DNA of 64,000 nt from Isoetes taiwanensis (taxonomy: Eukaryota > Streptophyta > Lycopodiopsida > Isoetales > Isoetaceae), in NCBI GenBank assembly GCA_021234155.1, contig JAJEKV010000002.1, positions 10,840,725 through 10,904,724 on the forward strand, read 5' to 3'. A program made the position numbers and the translations under genes. This document shows, in pieces, positions 53,340 to 64,000 of this stretch. A model generated the notes under the pieces. It saw only the letters and a list, made by a program, of their open reading frames with translations. It had not been told where the DNA came from and did no database searches. Numbering within the stretch: position 1 is the first letter of the stretch; every line of letters begins with the position of its first letter.

Positions 53340-54377
53340 GCGTCGGCCACATGCTCGATCATTTTTTATCTCTCGTCGTATACGGCGAGAGACAATTTTT
53401 ATACGTATGTGCACGAGAGATGACGAGAGACATTATCTCTCGCACACTAATTGGCCCAGTTTGGCCTGAAATTCCTATAACGGCCGAAATATTTTTTATT
53501 GCCTATAGTTTTGGATCCCTTTCTTAGCTACGACAACAAATCTAAAAGGTTCTGCTCCCAGATTGCCGTTGTTCAACCAAAAGCTGAGCAAATTGGCTTA
53601 GATGCATAGTTTACTTCGGATTCAAATCGGCTTAGATGCATAGTTTACTCCAGATGCAAATTGGCTTATTTGTCATAGTTTACTCCAGATGCATGAATCA
53701 GAAAAAAAATGGTAGAGAAGAAGCAATCCGGCATAAAGACAGCGGACTTGCAGAGTTCTGAGCAAGGGAAGGTCTTCCTTGCAAAACCCACCAGGATCAA
53801 TCTGTTTTCCTAAAATACAGTCGGATCAAGTTCGACTTGGATTCACAAACGATTCACGAACGATTCACAAACGATTTTCATGTTTATCAAATGATTCACA
53901 AACTATTTTTATGTTTATCAAAAGCCCTCTTCTACAAAAACCCTGTTCTACAAAAACCCTGTTTTTATATTTATCAGAAGCCCTGTTCTACAAAAAACCC
54001 TGTTCTAAAAAAGCCCTGTTCTACGATTTTTACGTTTACGATTTTTATATTTTGATTCGAGTTGCTGTAGGCCGGATTTAGAGCTGTAGACCGGATTTCG
54101 AGTTGCGAGTGAACGATCCATGCACAAAGCATTAGAAACGACCAGACGGCATAGCTACTAGCGACCAGACGCAATGCATGTAGCTAGAAAATATTTCAGG
54201 GGAGAAAAAAGAACTTCCGAAGAGTACACTTCTAACAATTAAAAGTCAATGGGAATGTCCCTCTCTCCGGTTAGGGAGAAATTGTCTCTCGAGGTGAGAG
54301 TCAAGAAAACCCACTCTCACCCATCTCTCCCCTTCTCCCATCGCTCGTAACCTCTAAGTCCGCATGTGGCCAAGGCA
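53340..54377 (+). mobile_element. Unclassified inverted-repeat element B
   Basis: Direct-orientation relative of element A. Left end GGCCACATGC (53,345-53,354), right end GCATGTGGCC (54,362-54,371). It has the same GGCGAGAGACAATTTTTATA near the left end and the same GTTAGGGAGAAATTGTCTCT near the right. The interior has local tandem copies (CGATTCACAAACGA, 53,845-53,910; CCCTGTTCTACAAAAA, 53,940-54,020; CTTAGATGCATAGTTTACTC, 53,598-53,650). No coding sequence. It starts directly after the LINE tail and ends in a CCCT microsatellite. Confidence 0.55.
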
Positions 54378-54600
54378 TCCCTCCCTCCCTCCCTCCCTTC
54401 CTCTCTCTAGCAACTATAGGTCTCGAGTTCGAGACCGCCCAGAATTGCACTCTGAACTGTTGGGTGTCAAAACCTACAGATGCAATGTAAAGTGGTTGGG
54501 GGCAGGGCCCAACCAAGCAATGTAGTGTGGTGTGTGGTCACATGTCCAGTTGGATGCTGCCTAGTGGCGTGACGTTAAAATACTATCTATCTATCTCTCT
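54378..54600 (+). mobile_element. SINE-A, longest copy
   Basis: After a CTCC microsatellite, a B-box-like GAGTTCGAGACC (54,427-54,438) suggests a tRNA-derived head. The body runs through GGGGGCAGGGCCCAACC and GTCCAGTTGGATGCTGCC, and the 3' end is GGCGTGACGTTAAAATA followed by CTAT repeats (54,579-54,597). A second fragment of the 3' end lies inverted at 54,646-54,670 (TTTTAACGTCACGCCAC). A truncated minus-strand copy is at 4,529-4,640. Confidence 0.65.
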
Positions 54601-54699
54601 CTCTGTGAAAATAACAGAGGTCCAAAAAGAAAATAAAGAAGAAGAGATTTTAACGTCACGCCACAAGGCTGAGTTGTATGGAGAGGCAGCAAGGTTGTT

Positions 54700-55930
54700 C
54701 TTGATGCATAGGAATTGAAGACCATCAGGGTAATGGCACGGAACATCAACCATCTGACCAGTAAAAAGGTTGACACGATGGGAGATGTTTTAACATCAGT
54801 TAATATGGTATTTTTCATGGAGACATGGGGGAACGAGGAAAGTGGATTACCTGGCATTCCTGGTTTTATCACTTTACATTCTGTATGGAACATGAAAGGA
54901 TGGCATAATAGAGGATACGGGAGAATTGCATGCTTCGTAAGAAAAGAAATGGCACACTTGGTTAAAATTGTAAGAGATACCAAGCAATACATATGGGTAG
55001 AATTACCCAGAAAATATAAGAAGTTTTACGTTGTCGGATGCTATTTTCCCCCGTTGAAGAAGAGTGCGTATCTAAAATATAACTTGACTATGTATGACCC
55101 ATTCCAACACTTGAAAAAAGATTGTCTGAATCTTATGACTACTGGAGACATTATGCTTATCGGATGTTTTAATGGTAGAACTCCAGGAAGACAAGCAACT
55201 TTTAGTGACGAGGGCGATCCCATATGGATGAACCCTCCTGATGAATGTGAGCTGGAGATTGTGGAGTGGAGTTGAGTATCTGCAGATAGAGATAGATAGC
55301 CAACACCCATGGGAAATCATATATTGAGTATGTGTAGCGGCTTGAATATGGTTATATACAATGGAAGTAGTAAATATATTAATACAGAAAAATGCACTTG
55401 TAAAGGAAAAAGTATAGTGGACTATTTTATAGCCGCAGATCATTTTGCATAATATGTACCATACTTGCATATCCCCAATGCTAGAAGTGAATCTGACCAT
55501 GTGCCCATGATTATTCATATTGCTATCACTGGAGTTGCTAAGTTTATGACAGAAAATAGAAAACATGGCGTGGTGAAGGTGAGTAGAAAAAGATCAGAGG
55601 ATTATATGGCTTACTGTGAAAGACAAACAGGGAATATGATTTGGCCACATGAGGCTGCGGCAATGAGTGATATGTTATCCTCTATGTTGTTAGATGCATC
55701 AAATGCTTGTTGTTCGATGAGGAATGCAAAAACAAACATAGGCAGTATAAACATGCTCAGGGGAATACTAGATTGCAATTGATCAAGGAGTTTAAAACTC
55801 TAGCTAGGAGGAAGAAAAGCCAATTTTTGCATCTGAAGCAAGAGGAATATGTTTTAGACCTATTGAAAGACCCAAAAAAATTTTGGAAGAAGGTAAGGCG
55901 AGGTAGACTATTCAATCAGCATTTACAAGC
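54700..55930 (+). pseudogene. LINE endonuclease fragment, related to 49.4-kb LINE
   Basis: Frame 54,715-55,275: VMARNINHLTSKKVDT, FFMETWGNEESGLPGIPGF, GRIACFVRKEMAHLVK, YIWVELPRKYKKFYVVGCYF and IMLIGCFNGRTPG. This is the order of an APE-type endonuclease (N, E, GY..R, D/N motifs), with the Asp of 'GDFNGR' replaced by Cys. Continued in broken frames (55,465-55,782; 55,707 on) to KDPKKFWKKVRRGR, just before where RT would begin. It then ends at a polypyrimidine tract (55,931), so RT is missing. Divergent from the 49.4-kb copy and certainly inactive. Confidence 0.75.
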
Positions 55931-56462
55931 ATCTCCCAGCCCTCTCTCTCTTCCACTTTTTCCCGTACCATTTTTTTTCCCGCTCCCTCTCCTTTTTCCT
56001 TTTCCTTTTCCTTTTCTCTTCCAATATCCCTTTTCCCCACCTTTTTTTCTTCTCCTTTTTTAAGTGCCCTTTTTGCCCTTCCCTTTATTTTTGTGTCTTT
56101 TTTTTCTTCCCTTTCCTCCTCCTCTGTTCTTTTCACTTTCCTTTTTTTCCACACCCTCCCTTTACCCCTTTGTTCTATTTCATTTTTTTTCCCAGACCCT
56201 CTTTTTTCCCTTTCCTCGCACTTTCCTTCTTCCTTTTTTCCCCTTCTCTTTTTCACCCTTCCCGCTTCCGGTTTTCTCTATGCTCTTTTTCCTTTCCCTT
56301 CCTGCTTTCCCCTCCCTTTTTCTTTTCCCTTTCCCATTCCCTTTCCCCCTTCCTCTCCTTTCTATCCCCTCACTTTTTCTCTTCCCCCTTTTTTGTGTCT
56401 TTTTTCACTTCATTTTTTCTCCTTTCCCCACCTTTTGCCTCTTCCCCTCTCTCAGTGTTCCT
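55931..56462 (+). repeat. Polypyrimidine tract, about 530 bp
   Basis: Almost only C and T on the plus strand (CCCTTTTCC-type words, few purines). Long frames here read as Pro/Phe/Leu/Ser strings in all three frames and are not genes. It truncates the LINE to its left. Confidence 0.9.
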
Positions 56463-56628
56463 GCTTTTGAGATAGTCGGGAATCATTTTTTGACCTTAGC
56501 ATTCCATTCCACGCTTCCACAACTTCTCAGAGCACCATCTGTGCATGACTTGGCATTATACATACTTGAGGTTCTAGATAAACATCTTCAATTACTGAGC
56601 CCTCAGTAGTCATTATCTTCGATTGTCT
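56463..56628. other. Short unassigned segment
   Basis: Ordinary-complexity sequence between the polypyrimidine tract and SINE-B, with a frame FEIVGNHFLTLAFHSTLPQL lacking recognisable homology. Confidence 0.3.
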
Positions 56629-56790
56629 AGTATCATCATTACTGCAAAGGTTTTTCCCTTGAAAACCTTTCGAGGCAGGGGTTTTTTAATCCTAGTAGTA
56701 ATGATTATACTAGCCCATTGTATGGGTCCCATGACCTATTGGTCTCCGTGGACGTTAAAAAAATCTATTCTCTTCTATTCTATTCTTTCC
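56629..56790 (+). mobile_element. SINE-B copy B6
   Basis: Plus-strand copy. Outer stem ATCATTACT (56,635-56,643) with AGTAATGAT (56,697-56,705), perfect. Core GGTTTTTCCCTTGAAAACC, then GGCAGGGGTTTTTTAATCC. Body CCCATTGTATGGG (itself a hairpin), GGTCCCATGACC, GGTCTCCGTGGACGTTAAAA, and a CTATT tail. Confidence 0.85.
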
Positions 56791-56834
56791 TCTTTCCCTT
56801 CCCCTTCCCTTCTCTTTACCCTTTTCCTCTTCCT

Positions 56835-56925
56835 AGTAGTAATGATTGTACTAGCCCATTGTATGGGTCCCATGACCTATTGGTCTCCGTGGACGTTAAA
56901 AAAACTATTCTATTCTATTCTATTC
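56835..56925 (+). mobile_element. SINE-B copy B7, 5'-truncated
   Basis: Starts at the right arm of the outer stem (CTAGTAGTAATGATTG) and matches B6 to the end with one difference, then a CTATT tail. Copies B6 and B7 with their pyrimidine-rich tails look like a local duplication. Confidence 0.85.
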
Positions 56926-57145
56926 TTCCCTTTTTTCCACTCCCTTTTACTCCTTTCCTCACCCTTTCCTCTTCTCCTTTACATGGTGTCCTTTTTTTCC
57001 TTCCTTTTCTCTCTTTCTTTTCCTTTCCCTTTTTCCGTGCTCTTTTCCCTTTCCTTTTCTCTTTTTCTTCTTTCCCTTTTATCCATGCCTTTTTGTCTTT
57101 CACTTTGCCTTTTTCTCCTCCTTTTCTCTTTTCCCTTTCCTCTTA
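56926..57145 (+). repeat. Second polypyrimidine tract
   Basis: CTATT repeats grade into CCCTTTT/TTTCC words to 57,145. Same composition as 55,931-56,462; probably expanded SINE-B tail sequence. Confidence 0.8.
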
Positions 57146-58945
57146 AGAGGTCAGAGCATGGTCAATCACGGTGGTGGGAAGTTGTGCGATAAGCCTCGGT
57201 CTTCGGATGCAATTAGATGATCTCAACCGTCTAAATTAAGTTTTGATTCATGACATACGCTATAACTTTATAATATAAGAAGATAACTAATCTAGAATTG
57301 TCACCTAGCCCAAATCGATTGGGCAAGGCAGACCTGCTAACTTTGGGTCACCCAAATTGGGGTTTTCACACCAATTTGCCCCAATTTGATTTGGGGGCAA
57401 TTGGAGAAGGAGGAGGAGCCTATTCAACCAGCAGAGCATGGAGAACCTGAGAGATGGGATATCTAGCTTAGATATTAGTTAGTAGGCTTAGTTAGCTTGA
57501 GATTCTAGATAGAGATTAACCCTTGGTTGTTTAGATGGATGATTAATCTCTATTTCATGTTATATTTGAAGAGGTGGATGGATGTATATATTGTGATAGT
57601 TTTCTTTCTGTTCCTCTTGCGTTGTGGGGATTAACGGGGAGTAGAGACCTAAAGGCCATCTAGAAGTAGAGATGTTCCTAGTTAGAACCCTTAAAACCCA
57701 GTAAATGTGGCCTGTGCACAAGAGCCCACCTGGCTGTGGATGCTATGTTATGATTCAACACCAGATAACAGGTATGATGGTGAAACGGAGGTGGAATCTT
57801 GCCTAGCATAGCTACAAGGTTCCTATAGTGTGCTAGGCTCATAATCGGTCATTGAAGGGGCAGGATATGGGTCTGACACCCCCTGGGTTACAGGATATGG
57901 CCATTTGAGCATCCTTAACTCAAACGTGCGTCATGAGACGACCTTTAGATTTAGGGGGGTAAGTCGTGTACGAATGCGGGCTGCTGATGTGGCAAGTATC
58001 CTCTAGCACACCCAGGGATCCATCGTGCCCAGGGAGGGGACGCCTCCCTACCCTGCTTCATCGGATTGGGGAGATGTAACCTGGAGTAGTCTCATAGGGT
58101 GATTCCATGAGATTGCATCTCCAAAAGGATACAATAATGCCATAGCATGGTTCAGCCTATCTGCAAAAAGTGCATAGAAGGGGCGGAGTGGACTACCCTA
58201 GCCATTGTTCTATTCCAGCCAACGCCATGTTATGCTCCTGTCTATTGTTATCCGGAGGCCCTGACCATCAATCGACCCCCTTGAACCCAGGGTAGAAGCC
58301 TCATTTATGATGCGATGTATGTTGGTATCATATTCTTGTTGTATTGATGACGGATGGACCACCCTTCGTGATGGTATATTATTTATTTGTATTGTTGCCA
58401 GGTGCTAACATGTATGTACGTTTCCACTGTATAGAATTCCGTGGGACGAATGACACCTCCGTGTCCTTCACCCAGACACTTGCCCATCACAAGTAGTCTG
58501 AGTCAGACGGAGGGCCTTTCCGTGGTGATGGAGTTGCCATGGGAGGGGAATTTCCCGTATCTATATGATGGGAGCATCGTATAGGTTCGGGGAGCAGCAT
58601 AACAAACTTGCCTAGCTTGCTAAACATTATAACCAAATCAACTTACAGATGTTTGTTACATAGGTCAAGAGTATTGACCACCAACGACGAACTTGGCATA
58701 TGCGTGGTTTGAAATCAAACTCAAATGTTACTAACGTGTCTATGCTTATGCATATAATGAGGCAAACTTAAGTATAACTCAACCAAGCCTAATGCAACTT
58801 CACCCACAGAATGAATCTACCATTTTCTATAGAGGATTCTATACATCCTATATTATAATGTTGTGTAATGGACCACGCCCTAGATCCAATGGCTGAGGTT
58901 TAATCACTTGATCCTATGGCTAAGATTTGACAATCTCTAGATCTG
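57146..58945. other. Unassigned, LTR-like composition
   Basis: No frame with known motifs. Phrases such as GGTCTGACACCCCCTGGG (57,870), blocks of non-coding GC-balanced sequence and TGTTGGTATCATATTC (58,320, a weak primer-site resemblance) suggest an old LTR or untranslated leader, but no paired LTR or coding domain supports it. Confidence 0.3.
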
Positions 58946-61040
58946 ATGGTCGAACAACACATTTTTAGGTCTATTCCTTCTAACTCCGGCAGATCTATTT
59001 CAGCGGTTCTCTTTGTGGCAGATATGGGAGCAAGCAAGCGAGGCAGGAGCAGCCAGATTTTAGAGCCTCAGAGGTATTATTCTCAAGTTTCTATTCTAAG
59101 TCAGCTTTTGCCAAGATTTGTTAGTGCAGCGCAGGATTCATTGATCCAGGTTAGTCTCCATGTCATTCTGCAACTCGCTTCTTTGCAAACAGGTAAGAAG
59201 ACGATTTTTTCAAGCCGCGTAAGCAGCGTGAGTTTCGGAGCCCAAAATTGCATTTTCGGGCAGACTATGGCCGTTTTGGGATTTTTCCCTGCCGTTTTTA
59301 TTTGGTTTGGTTTTGGCCAGGCCTGTTAGGGTAGCTCGGAGGATTGTGGCAGGTTTAGCAAGGAGTCATAAGAAGAGCAATGCTGATAATCATAAGAACA
59401 GCTGGCGCAGGTTAGGGTTTAGTAGTATTTTATGGTGAGATCTATTTTAGTTGCTCATGCAAGCAACATGCGGTTAGGCAGAGATCGTCAAGCAGAACAG
59501 AAAATTTCGGATTTGGCAAGGTTAGAGGATCTGCATAATGGAAGGATCGCTTTCGATGGTTCCAGTTCCCGAATCCGAGTGATAGCACGTGATTCCATCG
59601 TGATGTTTTTTGTGCATTTGAAATCGTCAGGTAATATCTTCTTGCATGATGCATTTGAAATAATGCCTTAGTTGCATCTGTTATTTTATGCAGGTTAACC
59701 ATTTGCAAGAATCGTAAATCAATTTCAGGATAAAAGGTGCTGGGCCGTTTAAGTAAACTGCTCAATCCTGAGAATCTTAAGGTGAATGCCCTGCATGATA
59801 TTTTACCTTCATCTCTCTTTAATTTCCATGCCTACTAATATTAACAGGCTGAGGCTGAGGCTGAGGTAAGCCAAGGCCGCTTTCTGGCCTTACTCATGAT
59901 TCTTCTTACAAAAAGAGGGAGCATGACACTGGTTACTCTTAGTTGCAAAGCTTGGCAATCTTAGTCCTAACGCCAAAAAAGCATAGTTTTAGTGGCTTTG
60001 CTGGGGCCTTCTCATGTGGTGTAGATTGGAGAAAACAATGTGCTATTGATGGAAAAATTGCATTCTATAAATGTTAGGCAAGAGTCAAAAATGGATTCTA
60101 AGACATGGATTGGTGAAAATTAATCTTTCTTTTATATTGACTTACAGGTAAGGCCATGCTTGCAAGGACATCAACAAGGTTTGTAAATGTTTTTGGCTAC
60201 ACTACGTCATTTTTACGTCATGCCAGACATAACATGACATTAAAATTGCTACTGTTGCTACGCATACAGGTTAGTTGCTCTGCCTTATAAAAAGTCCTTT
60301 GTATCTCTTTCAAATTTTATATGGACAGGACATGCATGTCATCATGTGATTGTACAAGGCATCTGAAGCAATCAGTTAAACGTGTGCAACAGCTCTGTTT
60401 CTTTTTATCACGAAGACAAACAACCCAGATACGATCCTTACCTATTTCCTTGATTGAACAAAACAGAATGAGAGTCCCCTTCTTGGGTCAGAATCGTTCC
60501 AGCATCATGTTGTGGATCGTGCGCATCAGCAAATTCAATAGTACACTATGGCCAGTTCCAGAAGAAAGAAGGTTTCAAAGTGATTCTTTGATTCCTTTAT
60601 TTGCTCCTCTGCACAGCATTTGGGGAATGCCTTTTGCATATTTTGGGAACGGACACATGATACGGTTGACATAAGAAATAAGCTGACGTTTAATGGAGTT
60701 TCTAAAAAATCTAAACCCCAGGTGACATGCCGTCTAATGCAATGCCACTTGGAAAATATTGTTGTAGAATACTGTGCTGGAAAGATAAGGAGGAGCAAAA
60801 GACATCGGAATTGGCAAGGTAAGGATCTGTTTGTCTTCTGTTTGTTGCTGTGGCAATCATCTATTGCATTAGTAGTGAGCTTTTCCAATGCTTCTGCTCT
60901 GGACATTATCCAAATCTACTTTTTTGGCACCTTTACTGCTTTGTTGGCCATTGAGAGTTCTATTTTTTTTAGGTTTAATTTAAACCTATATCTAGATATT
61001 CTTTTCCTTGATAAGTTGTTCCATAGCTCCATTGTTTGAC
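58946..61040 (+). other. Possible spliced transcript, product not recognised
   Basis: Frames of 79-139 codons (58,946-59,329; 59,432-59,671; 60,321-60,674; 60,620-61,039) and many CAG/GTAAG-like junctions (59,153, 59,194, 59,634, 59,850-59,867, 60,149) give the look of a gene with small exons. It includes a repeated GCTGAG microexon-like string at 59,850. No joined reading frame gave a recognisable domain. It could be a long non-coding RNA, a decayed gene or a chance open region. Confidence 0.25.
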
Positions 61041-64000
61041 AAGCTGTTAGACATTGTTACAGGTATTTGTAAGTTATATTTCATGTTCTTTGCTGCAACA
61101 TGTCATTTTTTTCGCCCGTTTTAATGCGGTCTGACTCATGGGCGCTTCAGTAAGCAGATGAATATAGAATATTCTTGCTGGCCATGTTCTGCACTCCAGC
61201 TTAAATGCCATTTTTCATGCTAAAGGACCTTGCTAATTAAGTGAGAATCTAATCATTTGCGTTATCTGTAGAAAGTTTCAGAGCATTTTATTTTCTGTTT
61301 TTTCATTGGTTATTTTATGACTCTACAAGGACGAAGGGTTTAAAGTTTAAAGACATGTTGACATGAGAAACCGGTTCCCAAACGTGTGCATCCATATCCA
61401 GTTTCAAACCTCGGCCCTGGCAGTGTGGCTGTGACAAAGCAAGTGATTTAGTGAAATTAAAAAAAAAAACATGTTGGGCATGTGTCACAATTGTAAGGCT
61501 CTAAATTATTCTGGCTTGCCCACACCAAGACTCTGAGCATTATTTTGAGGATGTAATGCTGAATTTTGTCTAAACTATTTTGATTTGGCTCCGCAGAAAT
61601 TCTGATCATTATTGTGAGGATGTACTGCAGAATTCTATCAGGTAGACTAATTTAAGAAGAGGTGCATGCCTTTATAGGGTCTTTCTTCCATTCTCTTCTG
61701 ATTTCCACTATTATTAGCATCAATAATAGAAGTGTACAAGAAGTTCAAGCTATGATCTACATCAGTTTGGTTATATTAATTGATTGTACTTGAGCAACTA
61801 AACTATGATGTCCAAATGATAATGCATTTCCCTGGAAGCAAGATAGATTTAACAAGATTTAATCAACGCAAACATCTGTGTTGGCTATATCACACGTCAT
61901 TAAACAGAGCATATGCATCTAAGAAGAAGCATCTACCTTAAGATAATCTAAAATTGCGCCCAAAATAACTCCAAGTACCCTCTTTGGCTATCTCAATCTC
62001 ATATCCCAAAGTTTAGAAAATTACAACAGAGAAAGAGAAAAATACTGTGCAGGATTCTAGGATTGCAAAATTGGAGTCGCAAAAAGTGAGCATGACCCCA
62101 AATAACTATGTAAGAGGAAAGATATAGTGAATGCATTGCAGAAATTGAGCTGCCCTAATAACTATGTAAGAGGAAAGATATAGTGAATGCATTGCAGAAA
62201 TTGAGCTGCCGTATATTACTTTCTAACCTCTAGATTATAAACATTAGCTTATGGAAACAACACAAAAAGCACAACACAAGAAGTACAACTTAAATATGGA
62301 TGTTAAATTGGGAACAATCTCATAAAGTTGTATGGTAAGGCTGGGCATGACTTTCCTTGGTACATGTTCAGGGCTTGAAAACCTTGACCAGGGCTTGAAA
62401 ACCTTGCTAAGGGCAAGAAAATACATGAAGCCCCTTTGCTGAGGGCAAGAGAGTACATGAAGCCATCCATCACATTTGATGGCTTAGGGGTAGATCTTTT
62501 TGTTGGTGCCGCACTCACAAATATGTATAGATGTGGAAATTTAAAGTATGACAAGGCAAACTCATAATGCACAAACAACTTCATCAAGAAATGCTTAGAA
62601 GTTCCAAAAAAAACCAACTTACATCGAACCTACTTACATGGTCATGCTACAATTTTGCCAAACAGTAAGCATATACACAACCAACTTAGATGCATGCACT
62701 GCAATTTTGCCAAAGGCTAAGCATATATATGAAAGCATTGTACAAAATAGTTGTGACCTACGTGTTAATTGCAATAAAGTTATTAGCATGTATGGAAATG
62801 TGGAGCCCATAGATATAGCAGAATGCCTAAATATGATCACACATCATTGACACTATTGCTTGCAAGCACAAATAGGCATGGTCATGATGCCATTCGTCTT
62901 TTATTTAAAGAACTCATTCCAGATATTTAGGTCTATGCAACATGTAGGCTTTCAGATTGCATGTTCTAGAGTACCTGCCTAATGGAGTCCTTCTTGATCC
63001 CAACATATGCCCAGCAACGCATAGCATCAACAACCCATAGACATCAACATCTCATAGATATGGCTACTTGCAATTTACAGGTTCCCTAAATGATCCAATG
63101 GCTTAAAAGTTATTGTATGCACGTGCACAGTTCCAATGGTCTAGAAGTTACTGTATATGCAAATGCACAAGTTCCCAACATTTATAGCTTCCAAAATTAT
63201 GCCCAGCAACGCTGGACACTCTTACTAGTTAGAATACTAAGCCCACTATGGCAACATAGATGCTCAGATCGAACTCAATATGTACTCACACAAAACTTCT
63301 TGGGTGGCGTGTCTGGGTATCTCAAGGCTATAAAGTATAGATAATCAATATAAGAGAGTCTAGAATGATTACAATCATAGTCTGCAATATAGATTCTCTA
63401 AAAGAAGCCTACTTAACATATGGAATACTTATCAAATTCCTTAAGTTCTAAAAGTAATCTCGATAGGCATTGCTCGCCTGCTCTCATACACGCCCATTAC
63501 ATAGGTTAATTTCTATTGCACAGCGTTGACTTTTTCTAGATACCAGTCAAGCTATAAAAGCCCTAATTTTATATATCAAACAAAACCAAAATTCTTACAC
63601 TAAAAAAATTGCTAGCATAATCCAATTTGCTCTACTAACTCGAGCTAGAACACGTTGAGCCAATCTAAACCATTCAAACCATCAAGATTCCTTCCATCAC
63701 TAGCAAGAATCCCATGATGCAATCCCCAAGAGATGCTTACTTTCCTTGATAGATTGTGATGAAATTAACATCCTTTTGATATATTCTTCAAAAGACTCAA
63801 TAAGAGAGCACAAGTATATGGGCAGTAACCCCAACTTCTTGAGTTGTTGTAGTACCATCCTATCAAATTATACAATTTTAAATGTGGCACTTCACCTTGC
63901 TATAACATTTCCTTCCACCTCAGCTCAAGTATGTCATACTTTTAGGTTCCACTGCTATGTCTGCCACAGCTACTCCCTACTACCAAGGATATGGCTATTC
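61041..64000. other. Unassigned AT-rich region
   Basis: No gene recognised. Tandem duplicates seen: 62,101-62,212 (two 56-bp units beginning AATAACTATGTAAGAGG), 62,365-62,405 (GGGCTTGAAAACCTTG twice), 62,403-62,462 (GGGCAAGA...TACATGAAGCC twice), and related phrases at 63,085-63,175 (CAATGG...AAGTTA(T/C)TGTAT). Confidence 0.45.

Noticed and set aside
47968-54377. Elements A and B as LTRs of a retrotransposon containing the RT
   Set aside because: Each copy has its own inverted ends and a different interior, no PBS or polypurine tract flanks the middle, and the RT is clearly non-LTR with a 3' stem-loop and CACTT tail.
55931-57190. Several ORFs of 100-189 codons in the pyrimidine-rich region
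   Set aside because: Pure low-complexity Pro/Phe/Leu/Ser strings in all frames of a C/T tract; not proteins.
58946-61040. Protein-coding gene with several small exons
   Set aside because: Splice-like junctions exist, but no joined frame gave a recognisable domain; listed as unassigned.

Overview
This is eukaryotic nuclear DNA, most likely from a land plant with a large, repeat-rich genome. The plant signs are a CCT-domain regulatory gene, PPR repeats, LTR retrotransposons primed from initiator tRNA-Met, L1-type LINEs with plant-style C-termini, and MULE- and Harbinger-type MITEs. The mixture, including a transposase-like family and a ParB/methyltransferase-like family, makes me suspect a fern, but that is inference. 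Only one gene looks intact: a three-exon CCT-domain protein at 44,330-45,456 on the minus strand. Almost everything else is mobile DNA or decayed genes.

1-4,255: a two-exon transposase-like gene on the minus strand. It is broken by a one-base frameshift, a nonsense codon and a 5'-truncated LINE with a 17-bp target duplication. A tRNA-derived SINE sits in its intron. 4,256-25,130: a tandem segmental duplication whose unit consists of gamma (pre-alpha), alpha, and two opposed LTR-retrotransposon 5' ends with gag. It has two main copies and a third partial copy. Later insertions distinguish the copies: a rolling-circle-like tandem element (4,754-9,745), a MULE-type MITE, and SINE fragments.

25,131-36,210: a 57-bp triple tandem repeat, the pol 3' end with polypurine tract and 3' LTR fragment of the same LTR family, a fold-back MITE, a second MULE-type MITE, and two LINE remnants on opposite strands. 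37,890-43,250: a PPR pseudogene, then a ParB-like/DNA-methyltransferase-like gene with one in-frame stop. Next to it is a striking array of about nine 26-44-bp palindromes centred on TTCCGGAA-like cores, then the N-terminal part of another transposase-associated gene. 44,330-45,456: the CCT gene.

47,200-57,150: tandem repeats, then a near full-length but degenerate LINE (ORF1, endonuclease, RT) lying exactly between two direct copies of an unclassified inverted-repeat element. After these come a SINE, a second LINE fragment, polypyrimidine tracts and structured SINE-B copies. 57,146-64,000: no gene recognised.

The most unusual signals are the palindrome array (41,148-41,602), the tandem rolling-circle-like element with asymmetric inverted repeats and a 13-unit hairpin array (4,754-9,745), the SINE-B family whose outer stem changes sequence yet stays paired, and the ParB/methylase-like gene. 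Exon boundaries and homologies were read by eye; no database search was run.
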